DNA of 47,727 nucleotides, from assembly GCA_003599275.1 (NCBI GenBank), contig QZJG01000017.1, forward strand, positions 1-47,727. The letters are read 5' to 3'. How positions within the stretch are numbered: position 1 is the stretch's first letter; every line of letters begins with the position of its first letter. A program made the translations under genes and the position numbers. The notes under the pieces are model-generated. The model ran no database searches. It was given only the letters and a program-made list of their open reading frames with translations, and was not told the DNA's origin. The stretch is from Nitrospiraceae bacterium. Its GTDB lineage: Bacteria; Nitrospirota; Thermodesulfovibrionia; UBA6902. Positions 1 through 7,784 of the stretch are shown piece by piece.

Positions 1-1515
1 TTTTCCGTCTTCAGGACGGGAAAACCGTTTTATCATCCCATTACCAATGAGCTGATCGGTGAAACAGAAGACCTTGTCGGAAGAGTAGAAGTTAATGAGG
101 GAGTGCCCCGCGACGGACTGTATCCATGCGCGATAATCAAAGGTAACGTCAGTGCCGGCGACAAGGTGAGGATCACATCTTCAAAGGTCAGGCTCACGTT
201 CTTTCAGGAAAGGAAATCGAACTGGTCTCTGTCGGAGGCATTTCACAGTTCTTTAAAAGATACGGGCCGCTTCGAAATACTGGAGACATATTCTCCGGCT
301 TTTGACCCTGAAGAGCTGTCCCGGCTTTCAAGAGAGATCAACGCCGAAGCTGTCCTGTTATTATCGACCCCCGTCAAAGACGGAAAAGAATTTTTAAATG
401 TGAAGCTATACTGGGCGGAAGATGCCAAAACTATCACTGAAATAGAAGATGCCGCCGGTCCTGCCGCCGTAATGCCCCCGCCTGCGGAAGAGTTCATATC
501 ATCTTCTTTCGAGGGAAAAGAGCCCTGGGGGAGCTTCAAGCTTCCTGCCGGACAGCTCTTTGCGATGGGGGACGTCGACAATAACGGGGCCCCGGAGCTT
601 GTTGTAAGCGACGGCAGCAATATAAGCGTCTACAGTTTCAGGGATGAGCTTCAGGAATTATGGTCTATAAAGGGAAACTCCAATGAAAAGCACCTGTCCG
701 TTGATGTTCTGGATTTAAATAACAACGGTGCGGCCGAGATATTCGTTACGTCTCTCGTCGGGAGCGGCGGGACAGATACAGGCGACGGCAAAATGAGGTC
801 TTTTGTGATGGAATATTCCCCTTCAGCGGGTTACAAAAAAATAAACAGCAATATTTCCTTCTTTCTGAGGGTCATCGGAAAGACGCTTCTCATGCAAAAA
901 TTCGGTACGCGAAATGCCTTTGACGGCCCCGTCTATGAGGGAGAGTGGAAAAACGGGGACCTCCGGCCCGCAAAGGCGCTTGATCTCCCCTCAGGCGCAA
1001 ACATATACGGCTTCACCTTTGTTGACTGGCGGAACAACGGGCAACAGCAGATTATGACATTCGACGACGACGGCCATTTAATCCTTTATGACGGCCGGAA
1101 ACAGCCGGTCTGGAAAAGCGACAGGACTTACGGAAAATTCAATCTCTCTTTCAGCAGGACGACTTTCTCTATAGCAAACCCTGTCGTGACGTGGTCCGTA
1201 AGAGGCAGGCTTATCGCAGCAGGGACAGGCCGCGGCCAGGAAGTCTTCGTAGTCCATAAGATACCGATATCGACAACGGCGCCCGGACTCGGGATAAAGG
1301 AAGTGGAAGTCTATTCGTTATGGTGGGACGGAAATGTCATGGATGAAAAACTGGTACTCGGTGAAATCTCCGGCGCTGTGACCGATTACTGGACCGATGG
1401 TAAAAAGCTGTTCCTTATGGGCAGAATCGACCTTTTTTCATTTATCAAAAATGCCTCCGGAGGAGAGTTGTCCAGAGGCAACCTGCTTTACTATTACGAT
1501 CTCGGAGAAAGATAA
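1..1515 (+). CDS. FG-GAP/VCBS repeat protein, 5'-truncated
   Basis: The frame is open from base 1, so the gene begins outside the window; the GTG at 103 is internal (504 residues visible, stop TAA at 1513-1515). From about residue 170 of the visible part there are Ca-binding-type loops typical of FG-GAP/VCBS beta-propeller blades: GDVDNNGAPELVVSD, DLNNNGAAEIFV and DWRNNGQQQIM. The N-terminal portion looks like a mixed alpha/beta domain (LKDTGRFEILE ... INAEAVLLLS) of the kind that precedes FG-GAP propellers in uncharacterised exported proteins. No catalytic motif is seen. The protein is probably periplasmic or outer-surface, but the signal peptide would lie outside the window. A 214-bp gap holding dispersed repeats separates it from uppS. 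The specific role is unknown. Confidence 0.75.
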   Translation, partial: FSVFRTGKPFYHPITNELIGETEDLVGRVEVNEGVPRDGLYPCAIIKGNVSAGDKVRITSSKVRLTFFQERKSNWSLSEAFHSSLKDTGRFEILETYSPAFDPEELSRLSREINAEAVLLLSTPVKDGKEFLNVKLYWAEDAKTITEIEDAAGPAAVMPPPAEEFISSSFEGKEPWGSFKLPAGQLFAMGDVDNNGAPELVVSDGSNISVYSFRDELQELWSIKGNSNEKHLSVDVLDLNNNGAAEIFVTSLVGSGGTDTGDGKMRSFVMEYSPSAGYKKINSNISFFLRVIGKTLLMQKFGTRNAFDGPVYEGEWKNGDLRPAKALDLPSGANIYGFTFVDWRNNGQQQIMTFDDDGHLILYDGRKQPVWKSDRTYGKFNLSFSRTTFSIANPVVTWSVRGRLIAAGTGRGQEVFVVHKIPISTTAPGLGIKEVEVYSLWWDGNVMDEKLVLGEISGAVTDYWTDGKKLFLMGRIDLFSFIKNASGGELSRGNLLYYYDLGER

Positions 1516-1531
1516 CAGATGGCTGAGATAT

Positions 1532-1611
1532 GAGATTGCTTCGCTCTGCTCGCAATGACAAACAACTTGTGAGTAGTGTCATTGCGAGGAGTAAAGCGAC
1601 GAAGCAATCTC
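1532..1611. repeat. Dispersed palindromic repeat, copy 1
   Basis: Large imperfect inverted repeat: the left arm begins GAGATTGCTTCG (1532-1543) and the right arm ends CGAAGCAATCTC (1600-1611). The inner arms are CTCGCAATGACA (1549-1560) and TGTCATTGCGAG (1577-1588), around a loop of about 16 nt. The same family appears at 23656-23730. Such elements are small, non-coding and scattered between genes in many Nitrospirota and Desulfobacterota genomes. A transcript across it would fold into a long hairpin. Confidence 0.8.
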
Positions 1612-1661
1612 CCGATTACTTATAAACTCATTAATATGTCAGGAATCTTGCTTATGGAAGG

Positions 1662-1680
1662 ACTCCCGGCAAGCGGGAGT
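1662..1680. repeat. Short hairpin repeat (ACTCCCG...CGGGAGT)
   Basis: Perfect 7-bp stem ACTCCCG (1662-1668) / CGGGAGT (1674-1680) with a 5-nt loop, followed by GACGGCC. It lies next to copy 1 of the larger palindrome and 50 bp before uppS. It resembles another class of dispersed intergenic repeat. There is no T-run, so it is not a convincing terminator. Confidence 0.5.
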
Positions 1681-1729
1681 GACGGCCCCGTAAGACATTT
1701 TTCATAAAGGGCAAGTAAAAACTTAATAT

Positions 1730-2419
1730 ATGGATATCAAACACATAGCTCTGATAATGGATGGAAACGGACGGTGGGCAAAGCTCAGGGGGCTGCCCCG
1801 GATCGAAGGGCACAGAAACGGGGTCAAAAAAGTAAACGAGATAATCGATGCGGCCCTTGAGCAGGGACTGAAGGCAGTCACTTTTTACACTTTCTCCATG
1901 GAGAACTGGAAGAGGCCTCCCGCTGAAATTAACGCCCTCATGCGCCTCCTGTCCAAATACATCAGGAATGAAATGCACAGGCTGCATGGAAAAAACGTGG
2001 TCTTCAGGGCCATAGGCAGTATTGAAAAACTACCGTCCGGCATACAGAAATTGCTGCGGGAGTTTGAAACATTGACAAAGGACAATACCGGGTTGATTGT
2101 CACGAGCGCGCTCAGTTACGGCGGCAGGACCGAGATAGTGGATGCCGTTAAAAAGATCATGAGAAACGGCGTCAGCCCGCAGGAGATCGACGAAAAGCTG
2201 CTGGAATCCTGCCTTTACACAACCGGCATCCCGGAGCCTGATCTGATAATACGCACGAGCGGCGAGATGAGGCTCAGCAATTTTCTCCTCTGGCAGTCCG
2301 CATATTCGGAGTTGTATTTCACTGATACCCTCTGGCCTGATTTCGGCAGGGACGAGTTTATATCGGCAATCATGGAATATAAGAAAAGGGAGCGCCGCTT
2401 CGGGGCGCTCCCTGAGTGA
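1730..2419 (+). CDS. uppS: Isoprenyl transferase (undecaprenyl diphosphate synthase)
   Basis: A 229-residue cis-prenyltransferase that condenses isopentenyl diphosphate units onto farnesyl diphosphate to make the C55 lipid carrier for peptidoglycan and O-antigen synthesis. Family signatures seen: MDGNGRWA with catalytic Asp11, the GHR motif at about 28-30, SYGGRTEIVDAVKK, and the C-terminal DLIIRTSGEMRLSNFLLWQ ... ELYFTD block that binds the substrate diphosphate and shapes the active site. Length is slightly under the usual 240-255. Start is the ATG at 1730; no strong Shine-Dalgarno is visible, only AAAGGGCAAG about 15 nt upstream. It is the first gene of the run uppS-cdsA-dxr-rseP, an order common in bacteria, so these are probably co-transcribed. 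Confidence 0.97.
   Translation: MDIKHIALIMDGNGRWAKLRGLPRIEGHRNGVKKVNEIIDAALEQGLKAVTFYTFSMENWKRPPAEINALMRLLSKYIRNEMHRLHGKNVVFRAIGSIEKLPSGIQKLLREFETLTKDNTGLIVTSALSYGGRTEIVDAVKKIMRNGVSPQEIDEKLLESCLYTTGIPEPDLIIRTSGEMRLSNFLLWQSAYSELYFTDTLWPDFGRDEFISAIMEYKKRERRFGALPE
2388..2412 (+). other. Stem-loop overlapping the 3' end of uppS
   Basis: Perfect 9-bp stem GGGAGCGCC (2388-2396) / GGCGCTCCC (2404-2412) with a 7-nt loop, ending 4 nt before the uppS stop codon. No U-tract follows, so intrinsic termination is unlikely. Inference: an RNA-stability or processing element inside the operon, or chance from GC-rich Arg/Ala codons. Confidence 0.4.
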
Positions 2420-2455
2420 ATGATTTAAAACGATAAGAAAGGGCCGACATTAACA

Positions 2456-3271
2456 ATGCAAAACAAAGGCGGGAACAGCTCATTCGTAAAAAGACATATC
2501 GTGGCCGCGGCCGTTCTGCCGCTCTTTATCGCCTACATTTATTATCTGCCGCCCCTGCCCTACTTCCTCGCGCTGCTCACACTGGCTGCAATGTACGCCA
2601 TGTGGGAATTTTATGTCATGTACAAGGTGCCGGCAGGGCTCTATGTACCCGGAGTATTAATCGGCGGGGCACTTTTTTTCATCTCCTGCCTCTACCCCGA
2701 ATATTATGTTGACGGCATCTTTGCAGGCCTGTTCATTCTGCTGACCCTGCGGCTTTTTCTCGCATCAACGCCTGCGGGATGCATGTCGGAAATCGGGCCG
2801 GTCGGCGTCGGTTTTTTTTATATTGCTGGCTTCCTGAAATTCCAGTGGCTTCTGAGGTCCGGAGACCTGGGCCTGCAATATATATTTCTCCTTTTTCTAT
2901 CAGGCTGGCTTTCAGACAGCATGGCTTACTACATAGGGACATATTTGGGCAGACACAAACTTTATCCCGCCATAAGTCCCAACAAGACCTGGGAGGGGGC
3001 GCTCGGCAGCGTAATCGGCGGGGCATTGGGAGCTGTCATCGCCATAACGGTTTTTGATATTCCCACTCTTTCCATTAAAGGGGCAATTGCAGCCGGCTCT
3101 GTTCTGGGGATAGCGGCACTGACAGGCGATCTGATCGAATCCATGTTCAAGCGGGACGCAGGGGTAAAGGACTCAAGCCGTCTTTTACCAAGTCACGGCG
3201 GGATACTCGACAAGCTCGACGGACTCCTCATCGCAGGACCCGTGCTTTATCTTATTGTGAGGCACTTTTGA
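2456..3271 (+). CDS. cdsA: Phosphatidate cytidylyltransferase
   Basis: A 271-residue polytopic membrane enzyme making CDP-diacylglycerol from CTP and phosphatidic acid, the entry to phospholipid headgroup synthesis. About seven hydrophobic segments precede the C-terminal signature: SDSMAYYIGTYLGRH, then SPNKTWEGALGSVIGG, then TGDLIESMFKRDAGVKD and PSHGGILDKLD. The family pattern ends HGG-x-x-D-R-x-D; here the Arg is Lys (DKLD), a conservative change. Start ATG 2456 follows AAGAAAGGG about 12 nt upstream. The stop codon overlaps the dxr start (TTGA), indicating translational coupling. Confidence 0.96.
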   Translation: MQNKGGNSSFVKRHIVAAAVLPLFIAYIYYLPPLPYFLALLTLAAMYAMWEFYVMYKVPAGLYVPGVLIGGALFFISCLYPEYYVDGIFAGLFILLTLRLFLASTPAGCMSEIGPVGVGFFYIAGFLKFQWLLRSGDLGLQYIFLLFLSGWLSDSMAYYIGTYLGRHKLYPAISPNKTWEGALGSVIGGALGAVIAITVFDIPTLSIKGAIAAGSVLGIAALTGDLIESMFKRDAGVKDSSRLLPSHGGILDKLDGLLIAGPVLYLIVRHF

Positions 3272-4425
3272 AAAGACTTTCCATATTGGGTTCAACAGGC
3301 TCTATCGGCAAAAATACGCTCGAAGTAGTCAGGCAGCATCCGGACAAATTCAGGGTCACCGGTCTTGCAGCGGGCAACAGTATCGATATTCTCGAATCAC
3401 AGATAACCGCATTCAGACCTGACATCGTAGCGGTATTTGACGAGTCCGCAGCGGAAGAGTTAAGGAAAAAGGACCTCCCTGTCGAAGTGCTTTCAGGTCA
3501 AAGCGGACTTTTGAAAATAGCCACCCTTGAAACTGCCGATATGGTGGTCTCCGCAATCGTGGGGTCTGCAGGCCTCATCCCTACTTATGAAGCCATAAAG
3601 GCAGGAAAGGACGTGGCGCTTGCAAACAAAGAGGCCCTTGTAATGGCGGGCGGCATCATTATCTCCGAGGCCGCAAAAAGGGGCGTAAGGATAATCCCGG
3701 TGGACAGCGAGCACAGCGCCGTATTTCAATGCCTGCACGGGAGGGACATGGATGAAGTCGAAAAAATTGTTCTAACGGCTTCGGGCGGTCCTTTCATGGG
3801 AAAGGACATTCATGAGCTTGAGAAGGTGACCCCTGAGGACGCATTGAGACACCCCACATGGGACATGGGCAAAAAAATTTCCATAGACTCTGCAACCCTG
3901 ATGAACAAGGGGCTTGAGATAATAGAGGCGTGCTGGCTCTTTAATCTGCCGCCTGAAAGGGTTGAAGTGGTGCTCCATCCGCAGAGCATTATCCATTCGA
4001 TGGTCAGGTTTATCGACGGCAGCGTCATGGCGCAAATGTCGACCCCGGACATGAAAGGGCCTATAAGCTACGCACTTTCTTACCCCCGGAGGCTTGGCGG
4101 AATTTTGCCGGGACTGGACCTTGCGCAGATCGGGACCCTGACTTTTGCAGGACCGGACGTCCGTAAATATCCATCGCTGTCTCTGACGTATGACGCGATC
4201 AGGACGGGCGGCACTATGCCGTGTGTGATGAACGCGGCCAACGAAATCGCGGTGGGTGCGTTTCTCGACGGAAAAATCCCCTTTACCGCCATTACGCGCG
4301 TGGTCTCCCTGGCAATGGCCGGGCATGAAGCCTTAAAAACTGATAATATTGAAGTAGTGATCGAGGCATCTGACAGGGCAAAAGAGGATGCGTTGAAAAT
4401 AGTGGAAGACTTAAGAAAGAAATAA
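3268..4425 (+). CDS. dxr: 1-deoxy-D-xylulose 5-phosphate reductoisomerase
   Basis: A 385-residue cytosolic enzyme of the MEP pathway converting DXP to 2-C-methyl-D-erythritol 4-phosphate with NADPH and a divalent metal. Motifs in order: the NADPH-binding loop GSTGSIGKNTLE at 8-19, AGNS, ANKEALVMAG, the metal and substrate block PVDSEHSAVFQCL, LTASGGPF, RHPTWDMGKKISIDSATLMNKG, HPQSIIHSMV, and the C-terminal MNAANEIAV. Full length for the family. The start is a TTG at 3268 overlapping the cdsA stop by 4 bases, so expression is probably coupled. It feeds isopentenyl diphosphate to the uppS product two genes upstream. rseP follows after 28 bp. Confidence 0.98.
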   Translation: MKRLSILGSTGSIGKNTLEVVRQHPDKFRVTGLAAGNSIDILESQITAFRPDIVAVFDESAAEELRKKDLPVEVLSGQSGLLKIATLETADMVVSAIVGSAGLIPTYEAIKAGKDVALANKEALVMAGGIIISEAAKRGVRIIPVDSEHSAVFQCLHGRDMDEVEKIVLTASGGPFMGKDIHELEKVTPEDALRHPTWDMGKKISIDSATLMNKGLEIIEACWLFNLPPERVEVVLHPQSIIHSMVRFIDGSVMAQMSTPDMKGPISYALSYPRRLGGILPGLDLAQIGTLTFAGPDVRKYPSLSLTYDAIRTGGTMPCVMNAANEIAVGAFLDGKIPFTAITRVVSLAMAGHEALKTDNIEVVIEASDRAKEDALKIVEDLRKK

Positions 4426-4453
4426 ATAAATATCAAGTGAGGAATATTAATAA

Positions 4454-5560
4454 ATGACAATATTATGGGCGGTAATTTTTTTCGGACTGTTGATTTTTTT
4501 TCACGAGCTCGGACACTTCATCCTTGCAAAGATAGTAAATGTAAAGGTGCTGAAATTCTCCCTCGGTTTCGGTCCGAAGTTAATAAGCAGAAAGATCGGG
4601 GAGACCGAATATATGATCTCTGCAATACCTCTTGGGGGCTATGTAAAACCCCTCGGCGAGGAGCCGGGGGAAGAAATGAACGAAGAAGACAAGCCGAGGG
4701 CCTTTAATTTCCAGCCCGTCTGGAAGAGGCTGCTTATCGTCATTGCCGGGCCGGTTTTTAATATCTTATTGGCATACATCATATTTCTGACCTTCCTCGG
4801 CATCGGACTTCCCGTGGCGATACCGGAGCTTAGCAGTATGACTGCCGGCATCGAAAACGTCGCGGAGGATTCTCCTGCCATGAAGGCAGGACTGAAAAAA
4901 GACGACACTATCATCGCGATTGACGGAAAATCAGTTTCAGACTGGAATGAAATGGCTGAAGTCTTTTCTAAAAGCCCCGGCAAAGAGCTTGCGTTGAAAA
5001 TAAAGCGTGGCGGCGAAATTATTGATGTAAAGATAATCCCCGAACCCACAAAGGCAAAGGACGAAAGCGGAAAAGAGATCGTAGTCGGAAGAATAGGCAT
5101 TTCCAAAAAACTGGACGCAAAAATAATACAGGGCAATGGTATATTGGCTGCACCGTTTAAGGCGATAGAGGCGGTTTATCACTGGTGTGCCCTTACCGTC
5201 GATGTGGTCGTCAAGCTGTTTACCGGCGCAGTATCAAGTAAACAGGTCGGTGGGCCTATATTGATCGTGGATGCCGCAGCAAAGGCCGCCGCTGTGGGCG
5301 CGTTTGCCTATTTCAATTTTATCGCGGTAATAAGCATTAATCTCGCTGTGCTCAACCTGCTTCCGGTCCCTGTCCTTGACGGAGGGCATATCATGTTTTT
5401 CCTCATTGAGGCCTTCAGGGGAAGACCCCTGAGCGACAGGGTGATGAGCATTGCAAATAAAACCGGCATGGCCCTGCTGCTGCTTTTAATATCATTTGTC
5501 TTCTATAACGATATCGTAAGAATTGTCGTGCCGTGGCTGCAAAGGACCCTGGACAAGTAA
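4454..5560 (+). CDS. rseP: Site-2 protease RseP family (membrane zinc metalloprotease)
   Basis: A 368-residue inner-membrane intramembrane protease. It has the zinc motif HELGH at residues 17-21 in the first membrane segment, a periplasmic region with one PDZ domain (about 115-200, ENVAEDSPAMKAGLKKDDTIIAIDGKSV), and the third zinc-ligand motif NLLPVPVLDGGH in the C-terminal membrane core. Family role: cleavage of anti-sigma factors and of leftover signal peptides in the envelope-stress pathway. E. coli RseP has two PDZ domains; this one has the shorter single-PDZ layout common outside Gammaproteobacteria. Start ATG 4454 follows AGTGAGG by 11 nt. The nudix gene begins 9 bp after its stop. No anti-sigma/sigma pair is in the window. 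Confidence 0.95.
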   Translation: MTILWAVIFFGLLIFFHELGHFILAKIVNVKVLKFSLGFGPKLISRKIGETEYMISAIPLGGYVKPLGEEPGEEMNEEDKPRAFNFQPVWKRLLIVIAGPVFNILLAYIIFLTFLGIGLPVAIPELSSMTAGIENVAEDSPAMKAGLKKDDTIIAIDGKSVSDWNEMAEVFSKSPGKELALKIKRGGEIIDVKIIPEPTKAKDESGKEIVVGRIGISKKLDAKIIQGNGILAAPFKAIEAVYHWCALTVDVVVKLFTGAVSSKQVGGPILIVDAAAKAAAVGAFAYFNFIAVISINLAVLNLLPVPVLDGGHIMFFLIEAFRGRPLSDRVMSIANKTGMALLLLLISFVFYNDIVRIVVPWLQRTLDK

Positions 5561-5569
5561 TTTCCCGTA

Positions 5570-6022
5570 ATGACCAGACCGCCGACAATAAAGAAACAGA
5601 CCTCATCGGGCGGGGTCATATTCCGCAAATCAGGGGATGCAATTGAGGTCGTTCTCGTCTCGGTCAGGGGTGGAAGGGCGTGGTGCCTTCCCAAAGGCCT
5701 GATCGATAAAGACGAAGACCCGCCTGCCGCCGCCCTGCGTGAGGTCAGAGAGGAAACGGGACTCAGGGGAGAAATTATCGACAGGATCGGCCAGATATCT
5801 TACTGGTACTCCCTGAAAGAAGAGTTGATCAAAGTCTATAAGACTGTCCACTTTTTCCTGCTGAAATTTATTGACGGCAGCACAGACGACCATGACCACG
5901 AAGTGGACGAGTCGCGCTGGTTCCCCATAGATGAAGCGATCGGCACCCTTTCGTACAGGAGTGAAAAGAAAATCATGCAGAAGGCAAAAGAGATGATAGC
6001 GTCTGCGCAGAAATCATTTTGA
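5570..6022 (+). CDS. NUDIX hydrolase
   Basis: A 150-residue protein with a complete Nudix box starting at about residue 43: GLIDKDEDPPAAALREVREETG, which fits GX5EX7REUXEEXGU with the catalytic REVREE helix. The overall layout (SSGGVIFRK ... WCLPKGLIDKDE ... YWYSLKEELIKVYKTVHFFLLKF) is that of MutT/Ap4A-hydrolase-type enzymes that split a nucleoside diphosphate linked to another group. The substrate cannot be named from sequence. It is the last gene of the uppS-to-rseP run, 9 bp after rseP. Its 3' end overlaps the convergent SGNH gene by 9 bp, leaving no room for a separate terminator. Confidence 0.92.
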   Translation: MTRPPTIKKQTSSGGVIFRKSGDAIEVVLVSVRGGRAWCLPKGLIDKDEDPPAAALREVREETGLRGEIIDRIGQISYWYSLKEELIKVYKTVHFFLLKFIDGSTDDHDHEVDESRWFPIDEAIGTLSYRSEKKIMQKAKEMIASAQKSF

Positions 6023-7204
6023 AACTGCGGGAGATTCCGGCAGACCGTTCACATTACAATCTTTGACCAGAAAACCACTATATTTTTTTGTATAAAAAGG
6101 GCACAAAGAATTAAATATGATTTCCGCAACTTTTTCAGCGCCTTCATTCGTATAATGGGAGAAATCGTAATAATACCTTGAGTCTTTGGGCATTTCGCGG
6201 GCCAGATCAATAACAAGGACATTCTCTTTTTCCCCTGTCTGCCTGACAACGTCGTTATAAAGTTCCAGTCTTTCCCAGGCGAGGGCACCGTTTTCTTCGC
6301 TGCGCTTATAAATTATTGCCAAATCTATATTTGTGACCGGATCTATAACATTTCCATAAAGGGCCGGTTGAGTGATAAAAACAGGTTCTATCCCGTTGCT
6401 TCTGGAAATCCGGATAAGTTTCAGTATCCTCATTTCATAGCTTTTAAGAAATTTTTTGTGTTTTTCAATTGCACGCTGTTTGACTTCTTCAGGAAGCTCC
6501 AGCACCAGGCTCCTGTTTAAATCGAGCTCCGTATTGTGATCAACCCCGACTACCGTAGCCATATAATATCTGTAAAAGTTCAGCAGTACGGCGAAAAATT
6601 CACTGTTATTTGAAAGCGCCCTGCCTATTCCCTTGAGAGACATGAAATATGCTTCATCTTTCAGAATGGTCTTATCGTCCTCGAAATCCCTTCCCTTTTC
6701 GTTATTCCCTTCATCGTTTATGCCGACGAGAAAAAGGACATTATCAGGCTTTAATTCAGCTACATAATCTTCCATCATTACGACATGTCCATATGTGGAA
6801 TGACCGTCAAGTCCGGCATTGTTTATCCATATATTCCTGAATGCCTTCTGTAAATGTTTTCCCAATACATCAGTCCATGTTTTACCTTCAGTCAACAATG
6901 AACATTCCGTTGTGCTGCCTCCGATGGTTACCGTGGTAAGATGCTTATCAAAATCATCCGGCGGTTCTTCGCCTCTGAATCCCAGAGAATTCGTGTGGAG
7001 CATGATGGTCTTGTCCAGTTTTGTGGCATTCTCATTTTTTACAATATATTTCTCGTTGGCCGACAGGACAATTTTATCGCCCTTGACTCTGAAGGCAAAG
7101 GGGTTGTAAATCCTTAGAAAAATTTCCGCGGCAATAAAGGACATTATGGTCCCCAATAAAATCATTAACAGGTTCTGGGAAATATTTTTCAGTTTATTTT
7201 TCAC
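6014..7204 (-). CDS. Membrane-anchored SGNH/GDSL-like hydrolase
   Basis: A 396-residue protein with one N-terminal membrane segment (about 11-30) and an extracytoplasmic SGNH-fold domain. Catalytic blocks are visible: TIGGSTTEC with nucleophile Ser97 (block I), NNAGLDGHST (block II Gly), LVGINDE (block III Asn), and DFSHYTNEGA near the C-terminus giving the Asp-x-x-His pair (block V). The family deacylates or transfers acyl groups on glycans or lipids. The start is a GTG with CCAGGAAC about 8 nt upstream. A probable terminator separates it from the SxtJ gene. The group SGNH - SxtJ - carbamoyltransferase recurs in polysaccharide or small-molecule modification clusters; the substrate here is unknown. 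Confidence 0.85.
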   Translation of the reverse strand: MKNKLKNISQNLLMILLGTIMSFIAAEIFLRIYNPFAFRVKGDKIVLSANEKYIVKNENATKLDKTIMLHTNSLGFRGEEPPDDFDKHLTTVTIGGSTTECSLLTEGKTWTDVLGKHLQKAFRNIWINNAGLDGHSTYGHVVMMEDYVAELKPDNVLFLVGINDEGNNEKGRDFEDDKTILKDEAYFMSLKGIGRALSNNSEFFAVLLNFYRYYMATVVGVDHNTELDLNRSLVLELPEEVKQRAIEKHKKFLKSYEMRILKLIRISRSNGIEPVFITQPALYGNVIDPVTNIDLAIIYKRSEENGALAWERLELYNDVVRQTGEKENVLVIDLAREMPKDSRYYYDFSHYTNEGAEKVAEIIFNSLCPFYTKKYSGFLVKDCNVNGLPESPAVSK

Positions 7205-7235
7205 TGTTATGTTCCTGGGTTGTTAATATAGACAA

Positions 7236-7258
7236 TAAAAAGCGACACCTGATGGTGT
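7236..7258 (-). terminator. Probable intrinsic terminator after the SxtJ gene
   Basis: Read on the minus strand: GACACC, loop ATCA, GGTGTC, then GCTTTTTATTG. The stem is only 6 bp but the T-run is good. It sits about 90 bp past the SxtJ stop and about 30 bp before the SGNH start, so it may end or attenuate the carbamoyltransferase-SxtJ transcript. Confidence 0.5.
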
Positions 7259-7346
7259 CCGGGATATCATTAACTGCGATATTTCCGTATTACCGCAATA
7301 TGTATTGTTTGGAGATGTTTTACCTGACGGGCTTTGCGGACCGTTT

Positions 7347-7775
7347 TCAGAACTGAGTTTCATGCCTTCTTTTGTTATTAGAAGGTTCCTCTTGAGTGAG
7401 CCAGTAACTCCGGGCGTTTTTATTATGGTCCCGGCTGAATTTCCTGTCTAAAAAATCCTTGCCGACTAATTTTGATATCAAGCTCATTGGAGTGATTAAA
7501 AAATAGAACAATATTATAAGCAGTACCCTTGTCATAAACCAGCCCATAAGGACTGCCATTGTCATCCAGGCCTTCTGAAGAGGTTTCAACACAGTCGGAA
7601 CGACAAGACCGGAAAAAATTAGAAACAGGGAGGCAGCCAGGAAATAAACATGGTAAGGTTTTTCTTTCCACCAGAGCAGACCCCCCAGCAATCCTAAAAC
7701 AATGCCGACCGACAGGCCGAATTTCCGGAGATCGCTCTTACTGCTTTTAATCGTTTTTATTTCATCTTTAAGCAT
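7347..7775 (-). CDS. SxtJ-family small membrane protein
   Basis: A 142-residue integral membrane protein with about three hydrophobic segments (22-40, 43-61 and 70-97). The layout matches the SxtJ family: a charged N-terminus KSSKSDLRKFG, then the double segment ending in VPTVLKPLQKAWM and the later FYFLITPMSLISKLVGKDFLDRKF. SxtJ proteins have no proven biochemistry but sit next to NodU/CmcH/SxtI-type carbamoyltransferases, as here: it starts 9 bp after the carbamoyltransferase stop. The small DUF5989 protein often found in this set was looked for and is not present. Assignment rests on pattern memory and gene order. Confidence 0.8.
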   Translation of the reverse strand: MLKDEIKTIKSSKSDLRKFGLSVGIVLGLLGGLLWWKEKPYHVYFLAASLFLIFSGLVVPTVLKPLQKAWMTMAVLMGWFMTRVLLIILFYFLITPMSLISKLVGKDFLDRKFSRDHNKNARSYWLTQEEPSNNKRRHETQF

Positions 7776-7784
7776 GACGCACCC

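Noticed and set aside
2388..2412. Terminator at the end of uppS
   Set aside because: No U-tract follows, and the cdsA gene begins 44 bp later in the same direction.
3772..4326. Long antisense frame opposite dxr
   Set aside because: It is a shadow of a highly conserved gene; no family features and no Shine-Dalgarno.
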